DNA of 64,000 nt from Saccharina japonica (GCA_008828725.1 MEHQ01004416.1:89555-153554); one strand, 5' to 3'. Positions 20,935 through 32,519 are shown, numbered from the stretch's first letter. The notes: generated from the letters alone by a model not told the origin. Numbers and translations: made by a program.

Positions 20935-21062
20935 CGTGAAAACAAACACACGCAAGCAATGCACGTGAACCAACACACGCAACGCACGTGAAACAAAACA
21001 CACGCAACGCACGTGGAACAAACACAAGCAGGCAATGCACGTGAAACAAACACACGCAATGC
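20935..21062. repeat. ~27-bp minisatellite, ACAAACACACGCAANGCACGTG
   Basis: Five units of 'caaacacacgcaa(gca)atgcacgtgaa' with small variations. The conserved CACGTG makes each unit E-box-like, but no gene is close enough to assign a regulatory role. Confidence 0.75.
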
Positions 21063-21539
21063 TTCGGAGTTTTCTCATCTTGGCGTCCACGCTTTTTGCC
21101 ACTGCAAATACCATCCACTCACTCTACGTTAAAGTGTTTGTCCCCGAAACGCGAGGGTAAACTTGCCACTCTTACCCCCAAGTGTCGGGGGCAAAAACGC
21201 GAGGGCGCAGTGGCCCCTTTAATCCCATTTTTTTCTTTCTCCCCCATAAAAACAAATCCCCAAAAATACGTGGAGGCGCGCGCGCAGTAGTTATATGGGG
21301 TTAAAACAACGGCATCTATCTACGTACCAGGTATATCATACTGTGCTTCCCTCGACGAAAAATCAAAACGAGGTGGACAAAAAACAATTCAGAAAAAAAA
21401 CGAAAAAAACGAGGGAAAAAAAAAACGAAAACGGTAGAGAGTTTCACGTCCGTTCGCGCGCCGAGCCGAACCGACATCGAAACCGCCCCAAACCAATGCC
21501 GCGATCCAAGGCATTCCGCATATATCCTAACCGCAACCA

Positions 21540-21580
21540 AACCCCTCTATGGTCATACGACTACGGCCATGCCTAAAAAT
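21540..21580 (-). mobile_element. Family G 5' end fragment
   Basis: 'tatggtcatacgactacggc' and 'atgcctaaaaatgaagtaca', followed by a C-run, is the reverse complement of the 5' end variant seen at 26652 (tgtacttcattttcatgcat). Confidence 0.65.
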
Positions 21581-21599
21581 GAAGTACACCCCCCCCCCC

Positions 21600-23773
21600 C
21601 CCCCAAAAAAAAATAAAAAAAAAACCCAAGACAAGGTTTTTCGCATATAGGTTAACGGCTGTCTCTCCATCAATGACGACGAAAGACGCCCGCCCAACGA
21701 AACTGCAGAGCATATCCTGTCCAGCACAAAACATCGCTCAGAACAAATAGCCCCCAGCTCAAACGGAAAGATTTAAACATGGCAATACCATCTGGAATGC
21801 CAGGGTTACGACTGCAAAACAATACGTGCGCGGAAAGGGGGGGGGGGGGGGGGTCCAGCTTCGCCCAGACGCGAATAGAAAGTAAAGCGGCCAAGAAAAT
21901 GGCCCGCGTCGAGTCGTCTGGGCTCTTTTTGTTCCCGAAACCCCCCGGTCCACGTTCTGCTGGTTGGTGAAAACCAACAAGCGCTCCGCGCGGCATCTGT
22001 AGGATGCGAGGGTCTATCGGTCATAGATACTAGCGCCGGTGCAGCAACAAGTACCCCCCGCCACCCCCCCCCCGGCACGGTGTCCACGACGCAGTAGAGG
22101 CTCCCGAGAGCTTGCAATTGAGGGCAGAAAACACCCCGCGAGGAGCATTGATGGGCGTGCGGGAGAGAGATAACCCATAATCGCGTCCCGCCGGTTTGCC
22201 GCTCTCGCCTAGGTCTAGGACTGAGCACGTCGCGTGCAGATGAGTGGCGCCCCAGCCAAATGGAGCAAAATAAGCTTCCGGCTGGGCGTGCTGCTAACCG
22301 CGCCGCCCCTCCGCCCATTCTCTCGGCCACCGTGCTGCCGCGCACTCCGGGCCCGCGCGCGGCATCTCCTCTGCTTCACGAAAACGCCAAGTCAGTCGCT
22401 CGCCGAATTTAATCATCCCGTTGATCGTTTTTGCTTGGGGGGGGGGAGACGATAACGGCGGGGGAGGTGGAGGAGAGGGGGCTAAAAGAGATGAACCTTT
22501 TCATAGAGGATATGGATGTGCAGAGTAGCTTAGGCGACAGGACCGATGCGCGGACTGGTTGGCGGGTATACGACTAGGGGCCATTGCAGCGATCAGGAGT
22601 ACACCCACCCTGTGGTGTTCCCTCCGCGTGGCCCGTCACCTGGTCGCCCTGCGGGTCGCTCTCGGCCGGCGAGATGAGCAGGCGTGGACAAAAAAATAAA
22701 AAAAAAACCCAAGACAAGGTTTTTCGCATATAGGTCTTAAGGCTGGTCTCTCCATCAATCGACGGAAAAGACGCCCGCCAACGAAAGCTGCAGAGCATTA
22801 TCCTGTCCAGCATCAAAACAGTCGCTCAGGAACAATAGGCCCCCAGCTCAACGGAAAGATTTAAACCATGGGCATACCATCTGGCAATGGCCAGGGTTAC
22901 GACTGCAAACAAGTACGTGGCGCGGAAGGGGGGGGGGGGGGGGTCCAGCTTCGCCCAGACGGCGAATAGAAAGGTAAAGCGCCAAGAAAATGGCCCGCGT
23001 GAGTCTTGGCTCTTTTTGTTCCCGCCGCCCCCGGTCCACGTTCTGCTGGTTGGTGAAGAACCAACTAAGCGCTGCCGTCCCGGCATTGTAGGGATGCGAG
23101 GGTCTATGGTCATAGATGACTACGCCGGGCAGCAACGAGAGCTACCCCCCCCACCCCCCCCCGGCACGGTGTCCACGACGCAGTAGAGGCTCCCGAGAGC
23201 TTGCAATTGAGGGCAGAAAACACCCCGCGAGGAGCATTGATGGGCGTGCGGGAGAGAGATAACCCATAATCGCGTCCCGCCGGTTTGCCGCTCTCGCCTA
23301 GGTCTAGGACTGAGCACGTCGCGTGCAGATGAGTGGCGCCCCAGCCAAATGGAGCAAAATAAGCTTCCGGCTGGGCGTGCTGCTAACCGCGCCGCCCCTC
23401 CGCCCATTCTCTCGGCCACCGTGCTGCCGCGCACTCCGGGCCCGCGCGCGGCATCTCCTCTGCTTCACGAAAACGCCAAGTCAGTCGCTCGCCGAATTTA
23501 ATCATCCCGTTGATCGTTTTTGCTTGGGGGGGGGGAGACGATAACGGCGGGGGAGGTGGAGGAGAGGGGGCTAAAAGAGATGAACCTTTTCATAGAGGAT
23601 ATGGATGTGCAGAGTAGCTTAGGCGACAGGACCGATGCGCGGACTGGTTGGCGGGTATACGACTAGGGGCCATTGCAGCGATCAGGAGTACACCCACCCT
23701 GTGGTGTTCCCTCCGCGTGGCCCGTCACCTGGTCGCCCTGCGGGTCGCTCTCGGCCGGCGAGATGAGCAGGCG
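21600..23773. repeat. ABAB duplication, 1,089-bp offset
   Basis: Segment B (about 22065-22684 and 23154-23773) appears identical in both copies, while segment A (21600-22055 and 22685-23145) carries dozens of single-base indels between copies. Reverse family G 5' fragments lie at the A/B junction (about 21955-22035 and 23045-23130, 'caccaaccag' to 'tatggtcat' in reverse). Identical 73-residue frames at 22234-22455 and 23323-23544 reflect the duplication and have no recognisable domain. Confidence 0.8.
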
Positions 23774-24096
23774 TGCCTCCCTTCCCCACCCCCCCTCCCC
23801 TCGGCGGCAAGAGCTTGAAGCCCAGAGAATGAAACCGATCCCGGCCACAATCGACCCCGACGCATCGCTCCCGTCTATCGTTGTCAACAATGGTTCCGTC
23901 CCATCCATCGCTGCAATACATCGTTTGCCAACCACTTCCCACAGCCGTTTCCCAACCAACACTGCCAATCGTCATTGCCAGCCATCGTTGTCAACCGGAG
24001 TTCCCGAACATTCGCAACAGCAAGCACCCAGGGCAGGTCGGGCGGCACCCAGACACCCAAGACACCTCTGCACTCTCGTCGTAGAACCGAAAACAA
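23774..24096. other. Unassigned spacer with CATCGTTGYCA repeats
   Basis: Short 'catcgttgtcaacaatggtt' and 'gccatcgttgtcaac' motifs recur at 23870-23995. No gene is supported. Confidence 0.35.
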
Positions 24097-24385
24097 AATG
24101 TTGACGGTTACGTTTCGCAAAAGGAGGGGGGGGAAAAAAAAAATGCATCCGCCGTTCTCACGACGTCTCCTTGATTGAATCTTCACAACGATGAGATGTA
24201 TACCTACGAGCAGGCATGTCTGCAAAATCTCGTCGGATAATCGACAACAAACTTTTGACGGTTACGTTTCGAAAAAGGAAAAAAAAAAAACTACCCTTCC
24301 GCCGATCTCAAGTTTGCCGATCTCACGACGTCTCGTTGAATCTTGACGATGAACGATGAGATGGATATCTATGCGTTTGGCGACG
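24097..24385. repeat. ~148-bp tandem duplication
   Basis: 'gttgacggttacgtttcgca' (24099) and 'ttttgacggttacgtttcga' (24253) start copies that also share 'ccgccg(t/a)tctca', 'ctcacgacgtctc(c)ttga', 'atcttcacaacgatgagatg' and 'gatgaacgatgagatggata'. Confidence 0.7.
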
Positions 24386-24459
24386 GACATCTTCCAGCGC
24401 ACCAACGGCATCCAACAAACCGTATACTCGACCATCCACTCACCAACGCCTCCATCCGA

Positions 24460-25475
24460 CTAGCCCCTCTCATCCCATGCACTTTTCCATCTACCCATCT
24501 ATCTATCTATCCACCAGACCAGACCATCCACCGGACCATCCGACCATCCAACCATCGGACAACCCCGACCATGGGACAATCTAACTATCGGGAGGCAACC
24601 CCAACCATCGAAAACCGATATCCTCTGACAACCCAACCATCGAACCCCCCCCCCGACAAAACAATCGGACAATCCAACCATCGAAGAAAAACATAAATAA
24701 AAAATCTCCAACCATTCCTCCAGACCGTCCAATCATCGGACACCCCCAACAACAATCGAGCAAAAACAAATCTATCAGCCACCCGTGCCATCTACCAGAG
24801 CCTAACCGCCAACCATAAAGACTCGTCAGATCATCAAAACAACGGACAATCCAACAATCCAACGGATCTATCAGACCCCACCACCCGCCTCGTCAACACC
24901 ACCAGACCCACCCAACCGACGTAAACTCTAACCATCCGACCATGTTAAACCAACCATTAGACATTTCACCCCAGCCATCGAGCAGTCTAACAAACAGCCA
25001 GAAAAACGAACCCAAACGGAAAATTCAACCATCGGATAATCCAACCACCAAAAAATCCGAAAATCGGAAAAATTCGATCGTCGGAAAATTCAAACATCGG
25101 ACAATCCATCCATCGGACAATCCGAAAATCGGATAATGTAACCATCGGAAAAAATCTCTACCGTTCAATCCAACCATAGGATCATCCAACCACAGGAAAA
25201 TCCAACCATCGGACCGCTCTAACCATCGGGAAATCCAATCATCGGAAAATTCAACCATTGGACAATCCAATCGTCGGAAAATTCAATCACCCAGAAATCC
25301 CGTCATCCTATAACCCAACCATCGGACAATCCAAACATCCGACGCTCCGATCCTCCAACCATCGGACAATCTATCCGCTCAACATATCGCACCCTTCGGA
25401 CCATCCAACCATGGGACCATCCGACCATTGCACAATCCAACCATCTGACCCACCCACCACCAACCCACCCACCCA
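24460..25475. repeat. 1-kb degenerate AACCATCGGACAATCC array
   Basis: The core AACCATCGGANAATCC (about 16 bp) recurs dozens of times in one orientation with variable spacers. Two-frame translations such as WIVRWLDCPMVEFSDDW come from the period and are not evidence of a protein. Confidence 0.8.
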
Positions 25476-26254
25476 CCCAAACGAAGATGGGGCGAGATAG
25501 TAGGTCTGTCTCGCTGCGTGCAGTATGCCAACACGAGGCGAACCATAAAAAGATGGAAATGTGGTGAGCTTACACCTTAGTAGTGACTGCGCTGCTGTGC
25601 ATCTACCGGAATTTGACTCTTACCACACTCCCCCAAGCGTGTTGCCTCCGCCATGGGAGTGCAGCTCTAAAGGGGTTTAAAACTAATATATCTTTCCAAT
25701 CCGTTGGTGGATTTCACCAAAAAACAAAAAAAAACACACACACACACAACACACACATCCACCACAACAACAACAACCGACAACAATGCCCAACCGCGAG
25801 CACCAACCACCAGGATTGTCCTGCTTAGCCGGCCCGCTTTCTTTTTGCGCGGCAGGTCATGGATTTGGCGATCTCCGCCCCCGACGCTCGGCAGGAAAGC
25901 GCCTGCTAGGTAACCTCCGCCGTTAAAATACTTTTCCTCTTTTCCACCTCGCATGTAACGGCGGAGGTAATATTTCCCGAGACTTTCGTACTCCAAAAAA
26001 ACATACAGCGGGGTTTTCGATTGAGGGTGGCCTGGCCTTCTGTCCACACCTGCTCTGCTGTTCCAGTTATAGTTTCGACCTAAGCTCGCAAGCCAACGTT
26101 TCGGTAGCAAAAACAAAACAAAATATTGGACACACGTGTGCGATTCAAGGCTTTTCTTCCACACGCAAGCAAAAGCAAAAGCCACGTTCGGTTACCAAAA
26201 CATCGGACCCCAACCTACGAGTATAGAAGGAACGCACCAAGCTAATCACACAGC
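25476..26254. other. 3' flank of the ankyrin gene
   Basis: This lies downstream of the TAG at 26255-26257 on the minus strand. CA-rich microsatellite at 25725-25790. No clear AATAAA-type signal was identified by eye, and no other gene is supported. Confidence 0.35.
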
Positions 26255-26483
26255 CTACGAAGGACAACCATTGCTCGTGGCCCACTCGAACACATCCATC
26301 GCCCCCGTCTCCGCCGCGGCATCGAGGGTGCGAGAGTCCCAAGGGCAGCCCTTACCCCTGAGCCAGACGAGGACCTCCAAGTTACCGCCTGCGGCGGCGC
26401 AAGCGCACGTCCGTCTGTCCCACGGACACGCCTCCTCGAACAGGAAATTCAGCATGTCCATGTTTCCCACCCGCGCCGCGGAC
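26255..26483 (-). CDS. Ankyrin-repeat gene, terminal exon
   Basis: Reads SAARVGNMDMLNFLFEEACP, then two further repeats with CPWDRRTCACAAAGGNLEVL and GCPWDSRTLDAAAETGAM, ending NGCPS and TAG. The GCPWD...TCA.AA.GG.LEVL pattern is the ankyrin variety common in heterokont algae. The upstream boundary TTGTTTTGTAG|GTCC is a good acceptor. Its phase completes the split AG|G arginine codon from the exon at 27350-27564, so splicing gives the continuous repeat TFRSAARVGNMD. Ankyrin stacks bind proteins. The partner is unknown. Confidence 0.75.
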
Positions 26484-26651
26484 CTACAAAACAACAAGGA
26501 GGCGGGGGGGCCGTGGCGGGGGCCCGAAGCCGGGGGGGGGGGGCGGGGGGGGAGGGGGGGGGTAGGGCCGCGCGCCCGGGGCGCGTAGGGCGGCGAAAGA
26601 TTGTAGACGGGGCGGGGAGGGGGGCGGCGTCGGGACGGCGCGGGACAGGGG

Positions 26652-27155
26652 GGTGTACTTCATTTTCATGCATGGCCGTAGTCGTATGACCATAGACCGT
26701 CACATCCCTAAAATGCCGGGACGGAGCATGTCGGGTTTTCACCGACCAGGCAGACATTGCACCAAGCGCGAAACGCCGTGAGGTGCTGGGCGAGTGACAT
26801 GAAAGGTAAGCTGCATCCTACTAAGAACCGCCTGTGCGGCGGACTTGCATATGTATGACAGCTTCAATGAGTTAAAATTCAATTTCTGGTGTGGCCACTT
26901 CGTGAGACAGCAATGGGAGCACTATCTAACTGCCTCGCGGGTGTCTTACCATATACACACTACGTGATACGACCATTCCCCTTGTGCGGAGCAAACGTTC
27001 TCCACCCCGCACAGATGATCTAACTCAACCGCCAGCCTTCGTGGCCGCCAAGAAAAAAAAAAACGGTACTCTGGTTGTCTAGCTCACGTAGTGAGAGGCG
27101 TGTTTTACAGCGTCGTTGCCAACCGACGCCAACCCAACCTATAAATATATACCAG
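26652..27155 (+). mobile_element. Family G element inside an ankyrin-gene intron
   Basis: A full-length variant with 5' end 'tgtacttcattttcatgcat' after a G-run, all family blocks ('tgccgggacggagcatgtcg', 'caagcgcgaaacgccgtgag', 'cttgtgcggagcaaacgttc', 'agcgtcgttgccaaccgacg') and 3' end 'caacctataaatatata'. It lies in the intron between 26483 and 27350, antisense to the gene. Confidence 0.8.
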
Positions 27156-27349
27156 GTAATGCTTTCGAGTTCCCCTTATAAGGCAAGCCTCAAGCGAAGA
27201 CCCTCCTAATATAAAAAATGTTTTAGGCGCTACCCCTATATATCAAACGCAAGCCTCAAGCGAGGACCCTCAGATACAAAAAAAAGAAGAAATCGCTACG
27301 AACACACCCCCTAAAAAAGGCAAAAACAGCACGCGTCCTTCCCCTTCAC

Positions 27350-27564
27350 CTGAAAGTCGACGAGGCCCACGAGCAACCGTTTTTGCGGGCCCATACCAGA
27401 ACCTCAAGCTGGTTCTGCCGCGCTGCGAGCGTGCACGTGGCCTCGGTCCAGGGGCAGCCCGCCCCGCGTGCCCACTGCAGAACCTCGAGATGCCCCCCTT
27501 CAGCAGCGTTCGCGCACGTGCCATCTCCCCACGGGCAGCCATTGCCATGTGCCCACTGCAGGAC
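27350..27564 (-). CDS. Ankyrin-repeat gene, internal exon
   Basis: A 215-nt exon reading VLQWAHGNGCPWGDGTCANA, then two more repeats (EGGHLEVLQWARGAGCPW and RQNQLEVLVWARKNGCSW) and ASSTF plus two bases of an arginine codon. Boundaries are CGTACGCAG|GTCC (acceptor) and TTTCAG|GTGAAG (donor). Phase 0 at the start fits the end of the exon at 29008, giving ARGGRM-VLQWAHG, and phase 2 at the end fits the terminal exon. This is the best supported splice chain in the window. Confidence 0.8.
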
Positions 27565-27617
27565 CTGCGTACGTTACAGGGAAAAAAATAAAAGGGAAAT
27601 TCCAGGGGAAAAAAACG

Positions 27618-27945
27618 TATGTTTGATACCAGGTAGTTAAATATTATGGGGGTCTTACGCATACTATGCCAATTTTCATAATTATTTTTCTTTTTTTTAC
27701 GATGGCTAATTTAGGTCTTCCTGGCACATCAAGTTTTATAGGGGAGTTTCTTTTATTAGTTTCGGTTTTTAAAAATCCGTGTGTTTGATAGCTAAATAGT
27801 ATGGAGGTATGGAGGTCTTACGCATACTATGCCAATATTTATACCTATTTTTCCTTTTTTAAATATGGCTAATTTAGGTCTTCCTGGCACATCAAGTTTC
27901 ATCGCAGGGGAATTTATTTTTTATTAGTTTCGGCTTTTGAGGCAA
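27618..27945. repeat. ~170-bp tandem duplication within an intron
   Basis: 'gtcttacgcatactatgcca', 'ggctaatttaggtcttcctg', 'gcacatcaagttt' and 'attagtttcgg' occur in the same order at 27650-27765 and 27822-27935. The first unit is preceded by TACCAGGTA. Confidence 0.85.
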
Positions 27946-28434
27946 ACAGTACTGCTTGCTTTTTTGCAGCTGCATGTTGGGGTGTATGCGAAGCACGTCA
28001 AACTTTACGCGGGATTGATCATTGCAACCTGGCGAAACAATTGTGCCCCTGTTCTTACTATTCCACACCATGTTGCAACTGATGTTGCAATAGGCTTTTA
28101 CTGGTATTGCTCTAGGTTTTTGCTCCTACGCTTGATTCCGGAACCCCCTCTCCATCAACGCCCCCCCCCCACCCCCTCCCTCCGTCCTACCACACGAACC
28201 CTTCCAAGAGCCACTATTTCCAACTCTTCCCCCGCACACCCGTGCTGCGGCTCGAAAAGGAATGCTTGGTCAGATGACCGGATGCTCAAGGCAATCAATA
28301 AACGGAGTGTCTCCGCCCCCCCCCCGCTCATCGCTGGGGGGGGGGTGATCCAGGTATTGTGGCCACTCATACTGGGTACAGGACCGTCATTTTCTGTTCA
28401 GTCTTTTTCATGGATGTCCCCCCCCCCCCCTATA

Positions 28435-28950
28435 AATACTTTATATATTTATAGGTTGGGTTGACGTCGGTCGGCAATGACGCAGTAAAACACGCCTCTC
28501 ACTGCATGAGCAAGACAACCAGGGTGCCGTTTTTGTTTTTGTTTTGGCGGTCACCAAAGCTGGCAGTCTAGTTAGGTCATTTGTGCAGGGTGGAGAACCT
28601 TTGCCCCGCACAAGGGGAATGATCGTATCACGTAGTGTGTATATGGTAAGGCACCAACGATGCAGTTAAATAGTGCTCCCATTGCTGTCTCGGGGAGTGG
28701 CCACACCAGAAATTAAATGAACTCATTGAAACTGTCGTCCATATGCAAGTCCGCCTCAGGGGCGGTTCATAGCAGGATGCAGCTCACCCTCCATGCGACT
28801 CGCCCAATACATCACGGCGCTTCGCGCTTGGTGCAAGTAATGTCTGCCTGGTTNGTGAAAACCAAACGTGCCCCGTCCTGGCATTGCAGGGATGCGAGGG
28901 TCTATGGTCATACGACTACGGCCGTGCACGACATGAGTACACCCCCCCCC
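28435..28950 (-). mobile_element. Family G element, reverse copy in intron
   Basis: A reverse complement copy from 'cctataaatactttatata' (3' end) to 'cgacatgagtaca' (5' end), flanked by C-runs on both sides. It contains N at 28854. It lies in the intron between exons 27350-27564 and 29008-29153, in the same orientation as the gene. Confidence 0.8.
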
Positions 28951-29007
28951 TCTCGCCTTCCACCTCCCGCCTCCCACCTTCCCCGTCCCGCCTACGGCCC
29001 CCTTCAC

Positions 29008-29153
29008 CATCCTCCCGCCCCGAGCAGCACTGGCGCACGTCTCCTCGCCCCAGGGGCACCCCCTGTCCCTCGCCCACTTAAGGACATCTAGATGCCCCCC
29101 GGCTGCGGCGAAGGCGCACGTTGCTTCGTTCCTATCGTACCATCCAGCACAAC
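29008..29153 (-). CDS. Ankyrin-repeat gene, internal exon
   Basis: Reads (WYDR)NEATCAFAAAGGHLDV, LKWARDRGCPWGEETCASAA and RGGRM, ending with donor ATG|GTGAAG at 29007 in phase 0, which joins smoothly to VLQW of the next exon. The 5' boundary is uncertain. The ankyrin pattern extends upstream to about 29153, but the only nearby AG is in GATAG at 29132-29136. A G/C run and a family G-like 5' end (29165-29205) lie immediately upstream. Confidence 0.65.
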
Positions 29154-29504
29154 AGGTAAGGGGAGGCGGGGGGGGGTACTCATGTCACGCATGGCGGTAG
29201 CGTTATGCAGTATGCGTCTTGGTGGGGGGGTATGGGGGGGGGCAGAGTAGTGCGCGAATCAGGGTTCAAATAATAATTAATATATAATAACAACAACAAA
29301 AAACAACCACAACACCAAAAAGCCCGACCGCCCCGCCCCGCCCCGCCCCAACCAACCCCAACCCAACCCAATGTAACCCAAGCCATCACTGAAACAGCAG
29401 GTCATCGCATATAGGTGTACTATTCCAACGTTTCGTCAGAAAAAACACTACACACTGGGAGGGTAGGCAACACCCTCTACCAAGCCAAGCCCTCCTCCTC
29501 CTAC

Positions 29505-29624
29505 CCAGCAAGGTCTCCAGGCGCCGCCGCTGGCAGCGATACGGCGCATGTCAGGACGTTACCGACGGGCAGCCGTTTCAGCTTCTAGCGTTAGCAAGAA
29601 ATTCCATGTTGCCCTCTCGCGCGG
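29505..29624 (-). pseudogene. Degenerate ankyrin exon
   Basis: After acceptor CTACCCAG the frame reads (A)AREGNMEFLANARS, stop, NGCPS, and then resumes in another frame as TCAV...GG.LETLL before a GTAGG donor. The ankyrin pattern is plain but needs indels to stay open. The neighbouring family G copy is also full of one-base deletions, so the breaks may be sequencing errors rather than true decay. The phase does not match the exons on either side, so an exon may be missing. Confidence 0.45.
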
Positions 29625-29691
29625 CTGGGTAGGTAGTTGGAGTTCGAGAAGGGAGGGGGGGGGGGGGGGGCGAAGGGGGAGGGGGGGGGGG

Positions 29692-30082
29692 GGGGGTGTA
29701 CTCTGCATCTGGCCGTAGTCGTATGACCATAGACCTCGCATCCCTACAATGCCGGGACGGGCACGTGGTTTTCACCAACCAGGCAACATTGCTTAGCACC
29801 AAGCGCGAAGCGCCGTGAGGTTTGGGCGAGTCGCATGGAGGGTGGGCTGCATCCTCTAAAAACCGCTCTGTGAGGCGGACTTGCATAGGACGACAGCCTC
29901 CAATGAATTGATTAATTTCTGGTGTGGCCACTTCCAGAGACAGCAATGGGTATTACTATGTATCTGCCTCGTGGGTGCCTTACCATATACACACTACGTG
30001 ATACGATCTTCCCCTTGTGCGGAGTTGAGGTTCTCACCCCCACAAATACTAACAAGACCGCCAGCCTTGGTGACCGCCAAAA
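29692..30082 (+). mobile_element. Family G element, indel-rich and 3'-truncated
   Basis: It follows the family order but lacks single bases at many points ('gacctcgcatcc', 'gacgggcacgtggttttcac') and stops at 'gaccgccaaaaaataatg', where the G-run of the next copy begins. Confidence 0.7.
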
Positions 30083-30105
30083 AATAATGGGGAGGGGGGG
30101 GGGGG

Positions 30106-30606
30106 TGTACTCATGTTGTGCACGGCCGTAGTCATATGACCATAGACCCTCGCATCCCTACAATGCCGGGACGGAGCGCGTTGGGTTTTCACCAACCAGG
30201 CAGACATTGCTTGCACCAAGCGCGAAACGCCGTGAGGTATTGGGGAGTCGCATGGAGGGTGAGCTGCATCCTGCTAAGAACCGCCTCTGAGGCGGACTTG
30301 CATATGGACGACAGCTTCAATGAGTTAATTTAATTTCTGGTGTGGCCACTTCCGGAGACAGCAATGGGTTTTACTATGTAACTGCCTCGCGGACGCCTTA
30401 CCATATTAACACTACGTGATACGACCATTCCCCTTGTGCGGAACAAAGGTTCTCCACCCCGCACAAATGATCTACTCGACCGCCAGCTTTGGTGACCGCC
30501 AAAAAAAATAACAAAAAAACGGCACCCTGGTTGTCTAGCTCACGCAGCGAGTGGCGTGTTTTACAGCGTCGTTGCCAACCGACGCCAACCCAACCTATAA
30601 ATATTT
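30106..30606 (+). mobile_element. Family G element, full length, with G-tract duplication
   Basis: From 'tgtactcatgttgtgcacgg' to 'cctataaatatttat'. Left flank GGGGAGGGGGGGGGG and right flank GGGGAGGGGGGGGG share the interrupting A, a good sign of a target duplication in a G tract. Nearly identical to 5193-5697. It lies in an ankyrin-gene intron. Confidence 0.8.
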
Positions 30607-30759
30607 ATAGGGGAGGGGGGGGGGGGGGGGGGCACGGCAGTATTCTAGATCTGTTTCTGGGGGCCGTCAGTTCGGTGGGCTTCACGGCTACTACCACTTG
30701 GTCTTCAAATTCAAGGACCGTTTGAAAAAAAAATGGGCAACACAATTAAAATAGGGCAA

Positions 30760-30885
30760 CATAGGAACGAAAAATTCCGACGAAATTTGGGTTGGGGGGC
30801 TTTACTAGGTCATTCCGAAAACGTTTCACTCAAAAAAGCCAAAAAAAGGTATACCTCTATACCTCTATCGTAGCACGTGTTGCCT
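30760..30885. mobile_element. Family A fragment
   Basis: 'ttccgacgaaatttgggttg', 'gtcattccgaaaacgtttca' and 'aggtatacctctatacctct' match a family A terminal third. Confidence 0.6.
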
Positions 30886-30945
30886 TTTATGTAAATTAAT
30901 AGTAAGCCGACTGACTGGCTTTTTTTTTTTTTTTGTTCCTTGTAA

Positions 30946-31144
30946 GGGCCCGTTTTAACGATTATAAAAAAAAATCAATTTGGAAAAAATAAAATTTAAA
31001 TTCGCTTTTCATTGGTCAACACGCGCACCAGCATCAAAGATAAGGATCTTGGTGGGTGTTGGTGCGTGTGTTGACCAATGAAAAGCGAATTTGAATTTTA
31101 TTTTTCCCAAATTGAAATTATTTTATACTCGTTAAAACGGGCCC
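30946..31144. mobile_element. PIF/Harbinger-type MITE, copy 2
   Basis: 199 bp, ends GGGCCCGTTTTAACGA / TCGTTAAAACGGGCCC, flanked by TAA on both sides (30943-30945 and 31145-31147). Central hairpin as in copy 1. Confidence 0.85.
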
Positions 31145-31707
31145 TAAAGCGCGGCCGGCCTGCCTGGCTCGCCACAAAAAAAAAAAAAAAAAAAAGGGTC
31201 CTCGTATCAGGGACCAGTAGGGGGGAAATATTATTTTACCAGCACGATTGTTTGACGTGTTTCGGTCGGCACATTATTTTCAGGCAATACAACAACAACA
31301 ACAACAACAAAAACGCGCGGCGAAGTCAAAAGCCGAGCACGGGCCGGTCCGCCAAGCCTCAGCCTGGTATATAGGGTTAGGACCACAAGTGCCAAACGGT
31401 TTTTGAGTATCCACGCCAAAAACTCAATACAGGAAATTTCCAAGAAAATTCCCAGCCCCTCGGGGTCAGGAATAGGGTTAGGCTTTAACGTCGACAAAAA
31501 AATGACGGGGTAAGCCGAGGTCCGTACAGCCCTCCCGCCCTCGCCCCCTCCCTTCCTACACTCTCCCTAAACCTTCATCCCTCCCTCGACGCCTCTCCTA
31601 TCCTCCCTCCCTGCCCTCCCTCCCTCCCTCCCTCCCCCCTCGCGTATACATCTACATGTACGGTATATAACCGTGAGCAGCAGCGGCATGGATTGGCCTT
31701 CACTCCG

Positions 31708-31748
<41 letters not shown>

Positions 31749-32080
31749 GGCGCTTTTGCAACTCTACAATAAAAAACAAAAACAGAGACGGGGGAGAGCT
31801 TGTATCGCAAGCGAAGATATCTGAAAAAAATCACGGCCATCTGCAATACAGGGCATGGCTTAAAAAAATGCAGGGCACGCCTTTCTATACAATACAGGAC
31901 ATGCCTTGCGACAATACAGGGCATGCCCTACTACTACATACGGAGACCCAGCGAGAGCTACCTACGTACTCGTACCCAATTTTACTGGTGTACTCGTTCA
32001 GTCCCACGGCTTTTGGGAGGCATCTCCGGTGACAACAGACTAGATTTTTTACCCCCCCCCCCCCCCCCCGTAGCAATGTC
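31145..32080. repeat. Low-complexity intron sequence with (CTG)n
   Basis: Contains an A-run (31177-31195), (CAA)n at 31291-31312, a CCCT-rich tract (31530-31640), a (GCT)14 run at 31709-31748, and a short 'aatacagggcatgcc' repeat at 31846-31930. The GCT run gives poly-Ala or poly-Ser frames on both strands. No gene is supported beyond the intron of the ankyrin gene. Confidence 0.55.
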
Positions 32081-32082
32081 TG

Positions 32083-32265
32083 CCTAGGTTGGTGAAAACC
32101 CAACGTGCTCCGTCCCGGCATTGTAGGGATGCGAGGGTCTATGGTCATATATGTGACTACGGCCATGCAGCGACATGAGAACACCCCCCCCCCCCGCGCC
32201 TTCCCTGCTGTATGGTCATACGACTACGGCCATGCATGAAAATGAAGTACACCCCCCCCCTCGCC
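32083..32265 (-). mobile_element. Two family G 5' fragments, reverse
   Basis: 32083-32185 contains 'ggttggtgaaaacccaacgt', 'gctccgtcccggcattgtag' and 'gactacggccatgcag'. 32210-32255 contains 'tatggtcatacgactacggc' and 'atgaaaatgaagtacacc'. Each ends in a C-run, matching reverse family G 5' ends. Confidence 0.7.
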
Positions 32266-32289
32266 CTTTCCCGCTTTTTTTTCCCCCAC

Positions 32290-32400
32290 CTCGCTTGTCG
32301 TACTCTCGTCCCAGGCACAACCGTTGAGGCGGCACCACTGCAGCACTTTCAGACGCCAAGGAGGCGGTTGCGAGGGGGGGGCAGGGTTCGACGCCGACGG
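32290..32400 (-). CDS. Ankyrin-repeat gene, probable internal exon
   Basis: Reads LKVLQWCRLNGCAWDESTTS E, with donor GCGAG|GTGGGG. This is one ankyrin helix pair of the same family. The 5' boundary is unclear because the frame turns proline-rich upstream. A possible acceptor is CGACCAG at about 32415. Phase 0 at its end does not match the next recognised exon, so the model is incomplete. Confidence 0.5.
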
Positions 32401-32519
32401 GGCTGGTCGCGCCGCCGCCCACAGAATCATATCGCTTACCGGCACAAGGTCCTGCCGGGGCATCATAATAAGGAGGAGGATCGATCGGGGTATATGTTAC
32501 ATAGGGGGTCGAATAGGTC

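Noticed and set aside
20935..21062. CACGTG units as a regulatory enhancer
   Set aside because: The E-box-like core is part of a 27-bp minisatellite, with no gene nearby to regulate.
24460..25475. Trp/Asp-rich minus-strand frames in the AACCATCGGA array
   Set aside because: The frames mirror the ~16-bp repeat and are interrupted wherever the repeat slips.
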